DNA of 64,000 bases, from assembly GCF_000758325.1 (NCBI RefSeq), contig NZ_CP009459.1:3224001-3288000 (forward strand). Direction: 5' to 3'. A program made the translations under genes and the position numbers. Below are positions 19,667 through 27,423 of this stretch, in pieces. Numbering within the stretch: position 1 is the stretch's first letter; each line of letters begins with the position of its first letter. The notes beneath the pieces are model-generated. The model was not told the DNA's origin, did no database searches, and worked only from the letters and a program-made list of their open reading frames with translations. Source of the stretch: Cedecea neteri. GTDB lineage: Bacteria > Pseudomonadota > Gammaproteobacteria > Enterobacterales > Enterobacteriaceae.

Positions 19667-21592
19667 GTGGTTACCCATATGGATAATCACGGGCAACTAA
19701 GCTTGCAGCTCAGCGGCGATGGCGGTCTGGAGACGGTGGTCACTCGGGATGTGCTGGCCAAAAGGCTAAAAAGCCTGGTTGTGCTGCGCCCGCTGAATTC
19801 AATTCCCGATGCGCGCGTCGATGATTACGTTAAGCCCTACCAGAAAAACTGGTTCTGGACGCTGGCGCTGAAAGACTGGAAACGCTACGGCGACATCATG
19901 TTGGTGGCGATGGCAGCCAACGTGCTGGCGTTGGCCGGGATGATCTTTTCCATGCAGGTGTATGACCGCGTGGTGCCGTCGCAGTCGGTTCCCACTTTGT
20001 GGGTGCTGTTTGGCGGCGTCATGCTGGCTATTCTCTTTGAGTTTACGATGCGTATGCTGCGCGTGCATATTGCCGATGTGGTCGGCAAGCGGGCCGACCT
20101 GCGCATCTCCGACAGGGTTTTCGCCAGGGCGTTGCGCATTAAAAATAGCGCCAGGCCAAAATCCACCGGCTCTTTTATCTCGCAAATTCGTGAGCTGGAG
20201 TCGGTTCGCGAACTGATCACCTCCACCACCATCAGCACCGTATCGGATATCCCGTTCTTCCTGCTGTTTGTTTTTATTCTCTGGCTGATAGGCGGCCCGC
20301 TGGTATTCGTCGTGCTGCTGGCCATCCCGCTGTTGCTGATCCCTGGTTTACTGGTACAGCGTCCGCTGGCGCACCTTTCGAATGAGGGGATGCGCGAGTC
20401 CGCCATTCGTAACGCCACGCTGGTAGAAGCCGTGCAGTCCATCGAAGACATTAAACTGCTGCGCGCTGAACAGCGGTTCCAGAACCAGTGGAACAACACC
20501 AACGATGTTGCCGCGGCAGTTGGAATGAAACAGCGCTGGCTGACCAGCCTGCTCATGACCTGGACACAGGAAGTGCAGTCCATAGTTTACGCCGTGGTGC
20601 TGCTCGTCGGCTGTTATCTGGTAATTAACGGTGACATGACCACCGGTGCCCTGGTGGGTACCTCGATTCTGGCTTCACGAACCATCGCGCCGCTGGCGCA
20701 GATTTCTGGCGTGCTTTCGCGCTGGCAGCAGGCGAAGGTGGCACGCAAAGGGTTGGACGACCTGATGCAGCGCCCGCTGGACGACCCAGAGCAGGGCAAA
20801 AAAGTGCATAAAGCCCATCTGCAGGGGAACTACCAGCTCAATTACGCGGCGTTTTATTACGATGAAGAAGAGAAGGTCAACGATCTGGACATTGCCAGCC
20901 TGACGATCCGCGCCGGGGAAAAAATTGCGCTGCTCGGGCGAAACGGTTCGGGTAAAAGCACGCTGCTACAGCTTTTGGCGGGGATGCAAACGCCGCAGCA
21001 CGGCCAGATTTTGCTGGACGACACCAGCCTCGGACAAATAGACACTGCCGATTTGAGACGCGACATGAATCTGCTCGGTCAGCAGGCGCGGCTGTTCTTC
21101 GGCTCAATACGTGACAACCTCACCATGGGGCGCCCGTTAGCCACGGACGAAGAAATCCACCGGGCGCTGACGCTAAGCGGGGCGCTGGAATTTGTGCAAA
21201 AACAGAAAAACGGCCTCAACTACACGATCAGCGAAGGCGGCAGTGGCTTATCGGGGGGCCAGCGGCAGGCACTTTTGCTGGCCAGAACGCTAATCCTGCA
21301 GCCGCAAATTTTATTACTGGATGAGCCTACTGCGTGGCTGGATGAGGTCAGCGAGCAGCAGCTTATCCAGCAGCTTGGCCCGTGGCTCGGCAACCGCACG
21401 CTGGTGGTGGCCACGCATCGCATCCCAATTTTGCAGTTGGTTAACCGCATCATCGTGCTGGATAACGGCCGCATCGTGATGGACGGCCCAAGGGACCAGA
21501 TCTTGCAGCAGCACGGCCTTATGGAAAAAAAAGCTGCCCCTCGCAGAACCGCGACCTTAAAACCGGCAGGTAACACGGAGGTTCGGGCATGA
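19667..21592 (+). CDS. Type I secretion ABC transporter, permease-ATPase (LapB/BapC-like)
   Basis: The 641-residue frame carries the exporter core: transmembrane helices from about residue 65 to 330 (MLVAMAANVLALAGMIFSMQ, then FFLLFVFILWLIGG and later segments), followed by the ATPase with Walker A GRNGSGKST (about 424), signature LSGGQRQ (about 527) and Walker B ILLLDEPT (about 548). It would export the adhesin across the inner membrane together with the HlyD-type protein, whose start overlaps this stop by 4 nt. The first 50 residues continue the C39-like domain begun at 19413; a one-base G-tract deletion separates the two. GTG 19667 and ATG 19679 are possible reinitiation starts, which would give an exporter lacking half of its substrate-recognition domain. 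Confidence 0.85.
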   Translation: MVTHMDNHGQLSLQLSGDGGLETVVTRDVLAKRLKSLVVLRPLNSIPDARVDDYVKPYQKNWFWTLALKDWKRYGDIMLVAMAANVLALAGMIFSMQVYDRVVPSQSVPTLWVLFGGVMLAILFEFTMRMLRVHIADVVGKRADLRISDRVFARALRIKNSARPKSTGSFISQIRELESVRELITSTTISTVSDIPFFLLFVFILWLIGGPLVFVVLLAIPLLLIPGLLVQRPLAHLSNEGMRESAIRNATLVEAVQSIEDIKLLRAEQRFQNQWNNTNDVAAAVGMKQRWLTSLLMTWTQEVQSIVYAVVLLVGCYLVINGDMTTGALVGTSILASRTIAPLAQISGVLSRWQQAKVARKGLDDLMQRPLDDPEQGKKVHKAHLQGNYQLNYAAFYYDEEEKVNDLDIASLTIRAGEKIALLGRNGSGKSTLLQLLAGMQTPQHGQILLDDTSLGQIDTADLRRDMNLLGQQARLFFGSIRDNLTMGRPLATDEEIHRALTLSGALEFVQKQKNGLNYTISEGGSGLSGGQRQALLLARTLILQPQILLLDEPTAWLDEVSEQQLIQQLGPWLGNRTLVVATHRIPILQLVNRIIVLDNGRIVMDGPRDQILQQHGLMEKKAAPRRTATLKPAGNTEVRA

Positions 21593-22764
21593 ACGATATC
21601 ACGCGCTATAACAGCCGATTGAAAGAGCCGGCACTGCCGCGCGCAAGCCTTGTGGCGTGGGCACTTGGACTGATGCTGCTCGCTTTTGTACTGTGGGCTA
21701 ACTTTTCTACCCTGGATGAAGTGACGACTGGCGCTGGCAAAGTTGTGCCGTCCTCTCGTGAGCAGGTCATTCAGTCTCTGGAAGGTGGGATCCTCTATAA
21801 GCTGGACGTGCATGAAGGGGACATCGTGGAAAAAGGGCAAATCCTTGCCCAGTTGGATCGCACGAAAACCGAGTCTGGCGTGCAGGAAAGTGAATCTAGA
21901 CTGCATGCCGCTATGGCCACCGCAGCCCGCCTGAAGGCGGAAGTGGGGGCCACGCCGCTGGTTTTCCCCGACATGTTACCCGGCGATGGCGAACTTGTTC
22001 GGCAGGAGACGGCGCTTTATAACTCGCGCCGCAGTAGCCTGGAGAAAGGGGTTGCCGGGCTACGGGAAGCCATCTCGCTGGTGCAGCGCGAACTGGCGAT
22101 GACGCAGCCGTTGGTTAAACAGGGGGCGGCCAGCAGCGTGGAAGTTTTACGGCTACAGAGACAAAAAAACGAGCTGGAAAACAAAATCACCGAAATGCAG
22201 AACCAGTATTACGTGCGCGCGCGTGAAGAGTTGGCGAAAACTAACGAGGAAATAGAAACCCAGCGTTCGGTAATGCGCGGGCGGGAAGACTCGTTAACCC
22301 GGCTCAAATTTACCGCGCCGGTCAGGGCAATAGTGAAGGGCATTGAGGTCACCACCGTTGGCGGCGTTATCCCGCCCAATGGAAAATTAATGACGCTGGT
22401 ACCGCTCGACGATCAAATGCTGATTGAGGCAAAGATTTCACCTCGCGACGTGGCGTTTATTCATCCCGGCCAAAAGGCGTTGGTGAAAATCACCGCTTAC
22501 GACTACTCCATCTATGGTGGGCTCAAGGGCGTGGTGACCACAATTTCACCGGATACCCTTCAGGATGAGGTCAAGCGTGATGTTTATTATTACCGGGTCT
22601 ATATCCGCACCGATGTCAGCCAGCTTGAAAACGAGGCAGGCAAAACGTTCCCTATTTTCCCTGGGATGATCGCCACGGTGGATATCAAAACCGGTAGCAA
22701 ATCGGTGCTCGATTACCTGCTGAAACCACTGAATAAAACGAAGGAAGCGCTCAGAGAACGATAA
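21589..22764 (+). CDS. HlyD-family periplasmic adaptor of type I secretion system
   Basis: 391 residues, with one membrane anchor near the N-terminus (VAWALGLMLLAFVLWANF, about 22-40), a split lipoyl/beta-barrel region (GILYKLDVHEGDIVEKGQIL, about 70-90), and a long coiled-coil hairpin (about 105-245) before the returning barrel domain. This is the usual plan of membrane fusion proteins that link the ABC exporter to the TolC-like channel. ATG 21589 overlaps the ABC gene stop (ATGA), so the two are translationally coupled. It ends the secretion operon. The family is LapC/BapD-like; no truncation is visible. Confidence 0.9.
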   Translation: MNDITRYNSRLKEPALPRASLVAWALGLMLLAFVLWANFSTLDEVTTGAGKVVPSSREQVIQSLEGGILYKLDVHEGDIVEKGQILAQLDRTKTESGVQESESRLHAAMATAARLKAEVGATPLVFPDMLPGDGELVRQETALYNSRRSSLEKGVAGLREAISLVQRELAMTQPLVKQGAASSVEVLRLQRQKNELENKITEMQNQYYVRAREELAKTNEEIETQRSVMRGREDSLTRLKFTAPVRAIVKGIEVTTVGGVIPPNGKLMTLVPLDDQMLIEAKISPRDVAFIHPGQKALVKITAYDYSIYGGLKGVVTTISPDTLQDEVKRDVYYYRVYIRTDVSQLENEAGKTFPIFPGMIATVDIKTGSKSVLDYLLKPLNKTKEALRER

Positions 22765-22790
22765 TCAAAAAAGCCGGCGAATGCCGGCTT
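22765..22790 (-). terminator. Terminator between the secretion operon and the converging minus-strand gene
   Basis: AAGCCGGC (22771-22778) pairs with GCCGGCTT (22783-22790) over a GAAT loop. Read on the minus strand, the stem runs directly into a T tract (complement of 22766-22772), so it chiefly terminates the minus-strand gene at 22799. On the plus strand the stem is present but no T-run follows. Confidence 0.75.
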
Positions 22791-22798
22791 AATGTTGC

Positions 22799-23650
22799 TT
22801 AAAATATCGTCGGGTCGATATCCAGACCATACATGATAAAGGAAAAATAATATCCAAAATAAGACTCTGCCGTTTCCATAAAAGTCTTATGTATTTCCAG
22901 TGTGCCTTCACTGTCTTCACTGAATAATCCGGCCATAATGCCGCAATTAACAATGCGTCTCAGATGCATTCTCGACACAAAAAGATCTTTGGACGTTTTA
23001 TTATAATTAGGCTTCAGGAACCAGCGGCCATCGTCATCCATTTTTGCCCCCAGGTATATTCTCAACATAATGATATGCCCGGCGTCTTTGTCAACAAACA
23101 TGGCGCTGTTGGGTACCAGTCGGCTTAAAATGACTTCGTCAAAAAGAAGGTTGCCGCTGCGCCGGAAAAAATTCGAAAATGTTTTTTCATCCTCCAGAGC
23201 ATGAAACGGAAGGGTATTTTCCGGTAGTAAAAATTTCAATGAAGGGATGGATATTTGCATATAGCTGCGGGTTTCATTGAGGCCCTTTACGCTCGGGGAA
23301 TACAACAGTACCCGGCGGTCATCCTCACTTTTTTCAAGCGACATTCTGCCGGTGATACGCAGGAGCGTGACCAGAGAGTTCACGGTGTTCAGGCTGGTCA
23401 ACTCCATTTTAACGCAAAACTCTTTGATGTCTGCGAGTACTGCCCGGCGATCGCCGTAGTGAAAACAAAGCAGGGCCAGAACCACATGAAAGCGGGAGCT
23501 TTGCAGAATGGTTTTATAAAAAAGCGGCTGTTTTTTATAGGTAATTAACAGGTGATCATAATGATGCTGTATAGCTTCTCGAAAACGAGGATGTTTTTTT
23601 ACTTGTTGGCTGTATCTTTCGATGGTGTCTTGGAGTTGGTGTCGTGTCAT
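22799..23650 (-). CDS. Uncharacterised protein with possible winged-helix DNA-binding segment
   Basis: 283 residues; I do not recognise the family. Around residues 80-135 the pattern resembles a MarR-type winged helix: a helix (ADIKEFCVKMEL), a candidate recognition helix (TSLNTVNSLVTLLRITGRM) and a basic wing (LEKSEDDRRVLLYSPS). The C-terminal half is mixed and aromatic-rich (ESYFGYYFSFIMYGLD). There is no signal peptide or membrane segment. It has lower GC than its neighbours and an AT-rich upstream region, and it converges on the adhesin secretion operon. Its position suggests a locus-specific regulator of the adhesin operon, but that is inference from the wing-like pattern and context only. 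Confidence 0.65.
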   Translation of the reverse strand: MTRHQLQDTIERYSQQVKKHPRFREAIQHHYDHLLITYKKQPLFYKTILQSSRFHVVLALLCFHYGDRRAVLADIKEFCVKMELTSLNTVNSLVTLLRITGRMSLEKSEDDRRVLLYSPSVKGLNETRSYMQISIPSLKFLLPENTLPFHALEDEKTFSNFFRRSGNLLFDEVILSRLVPNSAMFVDKDAGHIIMLRIYLGAKMDDDGRWFLKPNYNKTSKDLFVSRMHLRRIVNCGIMAGLFSEDSEGTLEIHKTFMETAESYFGYYFSFIMYGLDIDPTIF

Positions 23651-24104
23651 ATTGTTTTTCTCGGTATTCAGCTATGGCGCAAATGCCCCATAAAACGAGT
23701 GCTAAAGGCAGAGATAAAATACACGTTATACGTGCTTTTTATTTGGTAATTGCAAGTTGATATCATTTTTGAGTATATCACTGTTTATTTCAAAGTTAAA
23801 AATAACATCCTGTGTTTTTCTTGTTTTTAATTTGTATTAACCAAAAATGCTTATTTTTCTCATTTGGCGTTTTCTACATGTAGTGGAAATAATACTTCCG
23901 TTAAGAGGAGGGGTTATTTCCTTGTCGCAGCGGCATGAACTGAATAAAAAGCAATCGGATGATAGATTGAAGGGAAGAAAAGAAATGTCTTTTCATTGGT
24001 AATATCATGTTATATTGTAAGTTACGTGATATGGGCGATTTTTGCTCGATTGTCTTTCGCGGATGGCCGAAATTAGAGCTCATTCGCCCTCAAAAGGTGA
24101 AATC
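23651..24104. other. AT-rich divergent intergenic region with two short palindromes
   Basis: These 454 bp separate two divergent genes. CACGT-TAT-ACGTG (23722-23734) is a perfect inverted repeat about 75 bp upstream of the minus-strand gene and could be its operator. CTACATGTAG (23874-23883) is a perfect 10-bp palindrome. The very high A+T content suggests H-NS-type silencing. No gene is seen. Confidence 0.4.
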
Positions 24105-24794
24105 ATGACCAACACAAACGATATCTTTAACGCCGAATTTTCCCGCCAGTACGATGCCAGCAGCGAACGTCTGAAAGAGATATCTAACAACCTGCACGCC
24201 TTGCTGTCATTGCTTCTCAGGGATCTTCCGGCGGAGGCGAAAGTGCTTTGCGTTGGCGTAGGGACCGGCACCGAAATCGTCCGGCTGGCAAAGCAGCATC
24301 CTGAATGGCGTTTTACCGGGGTCGATCCTTCCCCCGATATGCTGGCCGTTTGCGCAGAAAAACTTGAGCGGGAAGGGCTGAGTGACCGCTGCACGCTGAT
24401 TGAAGGTCACGTCGTTGACGTGCCGGAGCAGCATCCATTCGATGCTGCGCTCTGCCTGTTGGTGGCGCATTTTATTCAGCATCCGCAGCGCGGAGGTATC
24501 TACCAGCACATCGCCGACAGGCTAAAACCTGCGGGGCAGCTGATCGCCGCTGAAATAGCGGGAGATATGGCGGATCCCGATTTTGACGGGCAATTAAGAA
24601 ACTGGGTTGCGCTGCAGCAGGCTTATACCCAACGCCAGCGGGATATTGCCGAGGTGAAAGCTGAGCTCAACCAGCGGCTGCTCTTGTTGCCGCCTCGCCA
24701 GACCGAAGCTCTGCTGCGCGAAGCCGGGTTTGCCAGTGCGCAACCGTTCTTCCAGTCGCTGCTGATCCACGGCTGGCAGGCGATTAAGTCTTAA
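24105..24794 (+). CDS. Class I SAM-dependent methyltransferase
   Basis: 229 residues. The glycine-rich SAM motif I is VLCVGVGTGTEIV (about residues 45-57), followed by an acidic motif II end (TGVDPSPDML) and a motif IV-like segment (FDAALCLLVAHF). These are typical of the UbiE/Tam-like superfamily with a Rossmann fold. The substrate cannot be deduced. ATG 24105 is chosen because AAGGTG lies 5 nt upstream; the open frame reaches back to 24042, but without a matching ribosome site. It stands alone, diverging from the putative regulator and converging on tynA, with a hairpin at 24805 between. Confidence 0.8.
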   Translation: MTNTNDIFNAEFSRQYDASSERLKEISNNLHALLSLLLRDLPAEAKVLCVGVGTGTEIVRLAKQHPEWRFTGVDPSPDMLAVCAEKLEREGLSDRCTLIEGHVVDVPEQHPFDAALCLLVAHFIQHPQRGGIYQHIADRLKPAGQLIAAEIAGDMADPDFDGQLRNWVALQQAYTQRQRDIAEVKAELNQRLLLLPPRQTEALLREAGFASAQPFFQSLLIHGWQAIKS

Positions 24795-24804
24795 ATGAAA
24801 GAAC

Positions 24805-24831
24805 TGCGGCGTACCGGAACAGCACGCCGCA
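24805..24831. terminator. Hairpin between methyltransferase gene and tynA
   Basis: TGCGGCGT (24805-24812) pairs with ACGCCGCA (24824-24831) across an 11-nt loop. It sits between two converging genes. T-richness after the stem is weak on both strands (GTTCTTTC on the minus strand), so it is a possible bidirectional terminator. Confidence 0.5.
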
Positions 24832-24838
24832 AACTGTA

Positions 24839-27112
24839 CTATTTACTCTCTTTATCTTCTGACTTCACAAGCGTTGGCGTTTCGTTAAAGAAGTTCCACG
24901 GTTTCAGCAGAGCGTGAACCCACTCGGTCGGCATGATGGGCCACTCTTCGGCGCGGGCGATATGCGTGGTGCCGGTAGTTAACCAGACAACGTTATCCGT
25001 GTTTTCAAGCGACTGATTGTCTTTGCTGTAAGCCCCTAAACCGGTGTCGTGCGCGGAGCGGTTCGGGTATTTCCCTTCGGAATAGCGCTCATCCGGGTTG
25101 TAGCGGGTCACCCACAGCTGCTTATCCATAAAGCTCAGGCGATGGTATATCCACTCGTCCGGGGCAAACTTCGCGCCGGTAGCGACCGGATGCGTTCCGC
25201 CAGCGTAAGGAATCAACTGGTAGGACACCGGGTTGCCCATGCGGTTTTCTTTGTTCGGATTGCTCAGCAGGCGAACGGTACCCGGATCGAATTTCTGGGC
25301 TGCGCCCTGCTCGTTTTTTATTGCGTATTCATTGGTTTGCATGGTGCTGGTGCGCGGGCCGCCGCTGGTATTTGGTTTCACCACCGGGTCAATCGCGGTC
25401 AGACTGTTGTTTTCGCCGTCCACGTCGAGATCCAAACGGAAGTTATAAATATGCTGATGCGTCGTGCCGACAATATTGTGGTCGATCAGCGTCCCGTAGC
25501 GGGTATCTTCTTTCGCCGTGGCATCGTGCATGGTCTTGGCCTTCACGCCTTTTACTGCCTCAATCCCGGTTGCGCCCGCATCAATACCGATGGTGCCGTT
25601 CTGGTGGAAGACCCAGTCAAAGATGTAGTCGTAGTTGCCGACGGTGCTTATCCAGCGGATCACCAGCTCGCGACGTTCGCTGCTGACGTTCGGCTGCCCC
25701 ATTTCCTGATGTTTGTATTCCGGCCCGGCGTAGCGCTCGAAAATGGCGATAGCTCGCGGAATGGTGGTGGGTTTACCGGTGTAATCGGCCAGGGTTTCGT
25801 CCAGCAGGACGGCGTTAGCCGGTGCATCTTTGCCGCGCACGATAGGGGACGTGAGCGTGCCCATGCCGTAATCCCCGGCGTCCAGGTAAGCTTTAAAATA
25901 CCAGCCAATATCCGGGTCGCCATACGGCACAATCATCCCGCCGAGCGACCCTTCATACATGATCTTCCGTTTAGTGCCGTTGTCGTTGTAGGTCACGGTG
26001 GAAATAATCGGGCCAACGCGGGAATTCAGGCGCAGGTGCAAATCCCAGTTTTGCCAGTGAATCGTGTCGCCGGTAATGGTGTAGTTTTTCCCTTCCGGCT
26101 CAATGATATCCAGCGGCTTGAGGTTGGCGGCCTGCCGGTCGCGGCCATCATAAGGGCGGGGCGTCATTGGCACAGGAATGACCGGGCCTTCCTCAATTTT
26201 GATGATTTTTTTCTGCTCGAGATCTACCACCGCGACCAGGTTTTCAATCGGATGTGCCCAGTAGTTACCGTCGCCAACGTCAAGATAGCTCACCACTTTC
26301 AGCAGGCGCTGATCCTGCTTCAGGCCGTCCTTGCCGTCGAAATAGCCGACGGTGAGCGGGGTAGTAACCACTTTTGACGGATCGCTGATACCGCGTTTTT
26401 TCACCGCTTCCGCGAACTCTTTGCTGTTGTTGATGATTGACTGCACGCTGGCAAAATCGTCCAGCAGCACCATACCCTGTGCGCCTTCGATAGGTTTCCA
26501 GCTTTTTACCTTTCCAGCGGCCAGATCCACCGTGGCTTCAATAATATGGCGGCCATCCAGCATGATGACGTCCGCCTCGCGCGGCTGGCTGACGCTGGTG
26601 CCATCCATCACAAACTTCCAGACCTGCTCTTTAGGCGGTTCTCGCAGCGAAATCTCGGTAAAGCGAATATTAGGTTTATAATCCTGCGCGCCTTTAATAA
26701 TCGACACGGTTTTATTGATCTCATCCGCGCTTAGCGAGTTAAGCGGATGCGGCTTTTTCTCAACGGCAAAGGTTTGATCCAGCCCGGACTGGAAAACTTC
26801 ATTGATAAACCCTTCGGAGATAAACGCCGTTTTGCCCTTAAAAATCACCGGCACTTCAAGCTTGAGGATTTTGCCGTTAACGATGGCGGAGGTGGCGTTA
26901 GGCTTCACCTTCACATAGGCACCGTCTTTAACAAGGGTAAACATCTGCGCGTAATCGTCCCACTGGACGTCGGCGCCAAAATCCGTCAGCGTTTTTTTCA
27001 TCGGCACCATATGTGCCTCGCCGCCGTGGGCAAAAGCGGGGGCGTTAGTTCCCGCCGAGATCAGGAGCGCAATAGCCAGCGCCAGCGCTTTTTTTCCAGT
27101 TTTCATTGTCAT
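24839..27112 (-). CDS. tynA: Primary-amine oxidase (copper/topaquinone)
   Basis: 757 residues, the same length as E. coli TynA as I remember it. It has a signal peptide ending AFA before HGGEAHMVP, so it is periplasmic. It deaminates phenylethylamine and related aromatic amines to aldehydes, with H2O2 and ammonia. The topaquinone precursor Tyr is at about residue 494 in NYDY. The catalytic-base Asp lies in YLDAGDYGMG. Copper ligands are the two His in HQH (GTTHQHIYNF) and the His in GTTHIARAEEW. FeaB oxidises the aldehyde product to phenylacetate. In E. coli feaB and tynA converge directly; here the adhesin block separates them. Start 27112 has AAGGTG about 8 nt upstream. Confidence 0.96.
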   Translation of the reverse strand: MTMKTGKKALALAIALLISAGTNAPAFAHGGEAHMVPMKKTLTDFGADVQWDDYAQMFTLVKDGAYVKVKPNATSAIVNGKILKLEVPVIFKGKTAFISEGFINEVFQSGLDQTFAVEKKPHPLNSLSADEINKTVSIIKGAQDYKPNIRFTEISLREPPKEQVWKFVMDGTSVSQPREADVIMLDGRHIIEATVDLAAGKVKSWKPIEGAQGMVLLDDFASVQSIINNSKEFAEAVKKRGISDPSKVVTTPLTVGYFDGKDGLKQDQRLLKVVSYLDVGDGNYWAHPIENLVAVVDLEQKKIIKIEEGPVIPVPMTPRPYDGRDRQAANLKPLDIIEPEGKNYTITGDTIHWQNWDLHLRLNSRVGPIISTVTYNDNGTKRKIMYEGSLGGMIVPYGDPDIGWYFKAYLDAGDYGMGTLTSPIVRGKDAPANAVLLDETLADYTGKPTTIPRAIAIFERYAGPEYKHQEMGQPNVSSERRELVIRWISTVGNYDYIFDWVFHQNGTIGIDAGATGIEAVKGVKAKTMHDATAKEDTRYGTLIDHNIVGTTHQHIYNFRLDLDVDGENNSLTAIDPVVKPNTSGGPRTSTMQTNEYAIKNEQGAAQKFDPGTVRLLSNPNKENRMGNPVSYQLIPYAGGTHPVATGAKFAPDEWIYHRLSFMDKQLWVTRYNPDERYSEGKYPNRSAHDTGLGAYSKDNQSLENTDNVVWLTTGTTHIARAEEWPIMPTEWVHALLKPWNFFNETPTLVKSEDKESK

Positions 27113-27298
27113 CGCTTTCTCACCTTAAAAGTGCGTTGTGTTGTTATGTGCGTGCTGGATAAAGACTGTCGGATTCAACATAACAACTTCCGCCTGGGCT
27201 TCCCTTGTGCTCCCTGCCAGGCGTTTTGCTGTGGTTGCCAGAATGTAGGATTGGTGAGGATTGTGGCTCCGGATTGATAAGCGTCGGGTTAAATTCAG

Positions 27299-27395
27299 CC
27301 CTCAACCCGGCCCTCTCCCAGAGGGAGAAGGAGAAAATAAACGATGGGAAGATTTTTATTCCCTCTCCCTTTTAGGGAGAGGGTTAGGGTGAGGG
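27299..27395. repeat. Palindromic intergenic repeat element, copy 1
   Basis: 97 bp with imperfect terminal inverted repeats: CCCTCAACCC then CCCTCTCCC on the left, and GGGAGAGGG then GGGTGAGGG on the right, 17 of 21 matching. It contains an internal perfect hairpin (27361-27383, 10-bp stem, TTT loop). It lies between tynA and paaZ and resembles the element at 46926-47103, so it is a dispersed family. The right hairpin could also end paaZ transcription. Confidence 0.7.
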
Positions 27396-27423
27396 TAAAA
27401 AAACCAGAATCCGTGACGAAGTC

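Noticed and set aside
25049..26377. A 442-codon open frame opposite tynA.
   Set aside because: It lies wholly within tynA on the opposite strand and its translation resembles no protein family; tynA has all catalytic residues.
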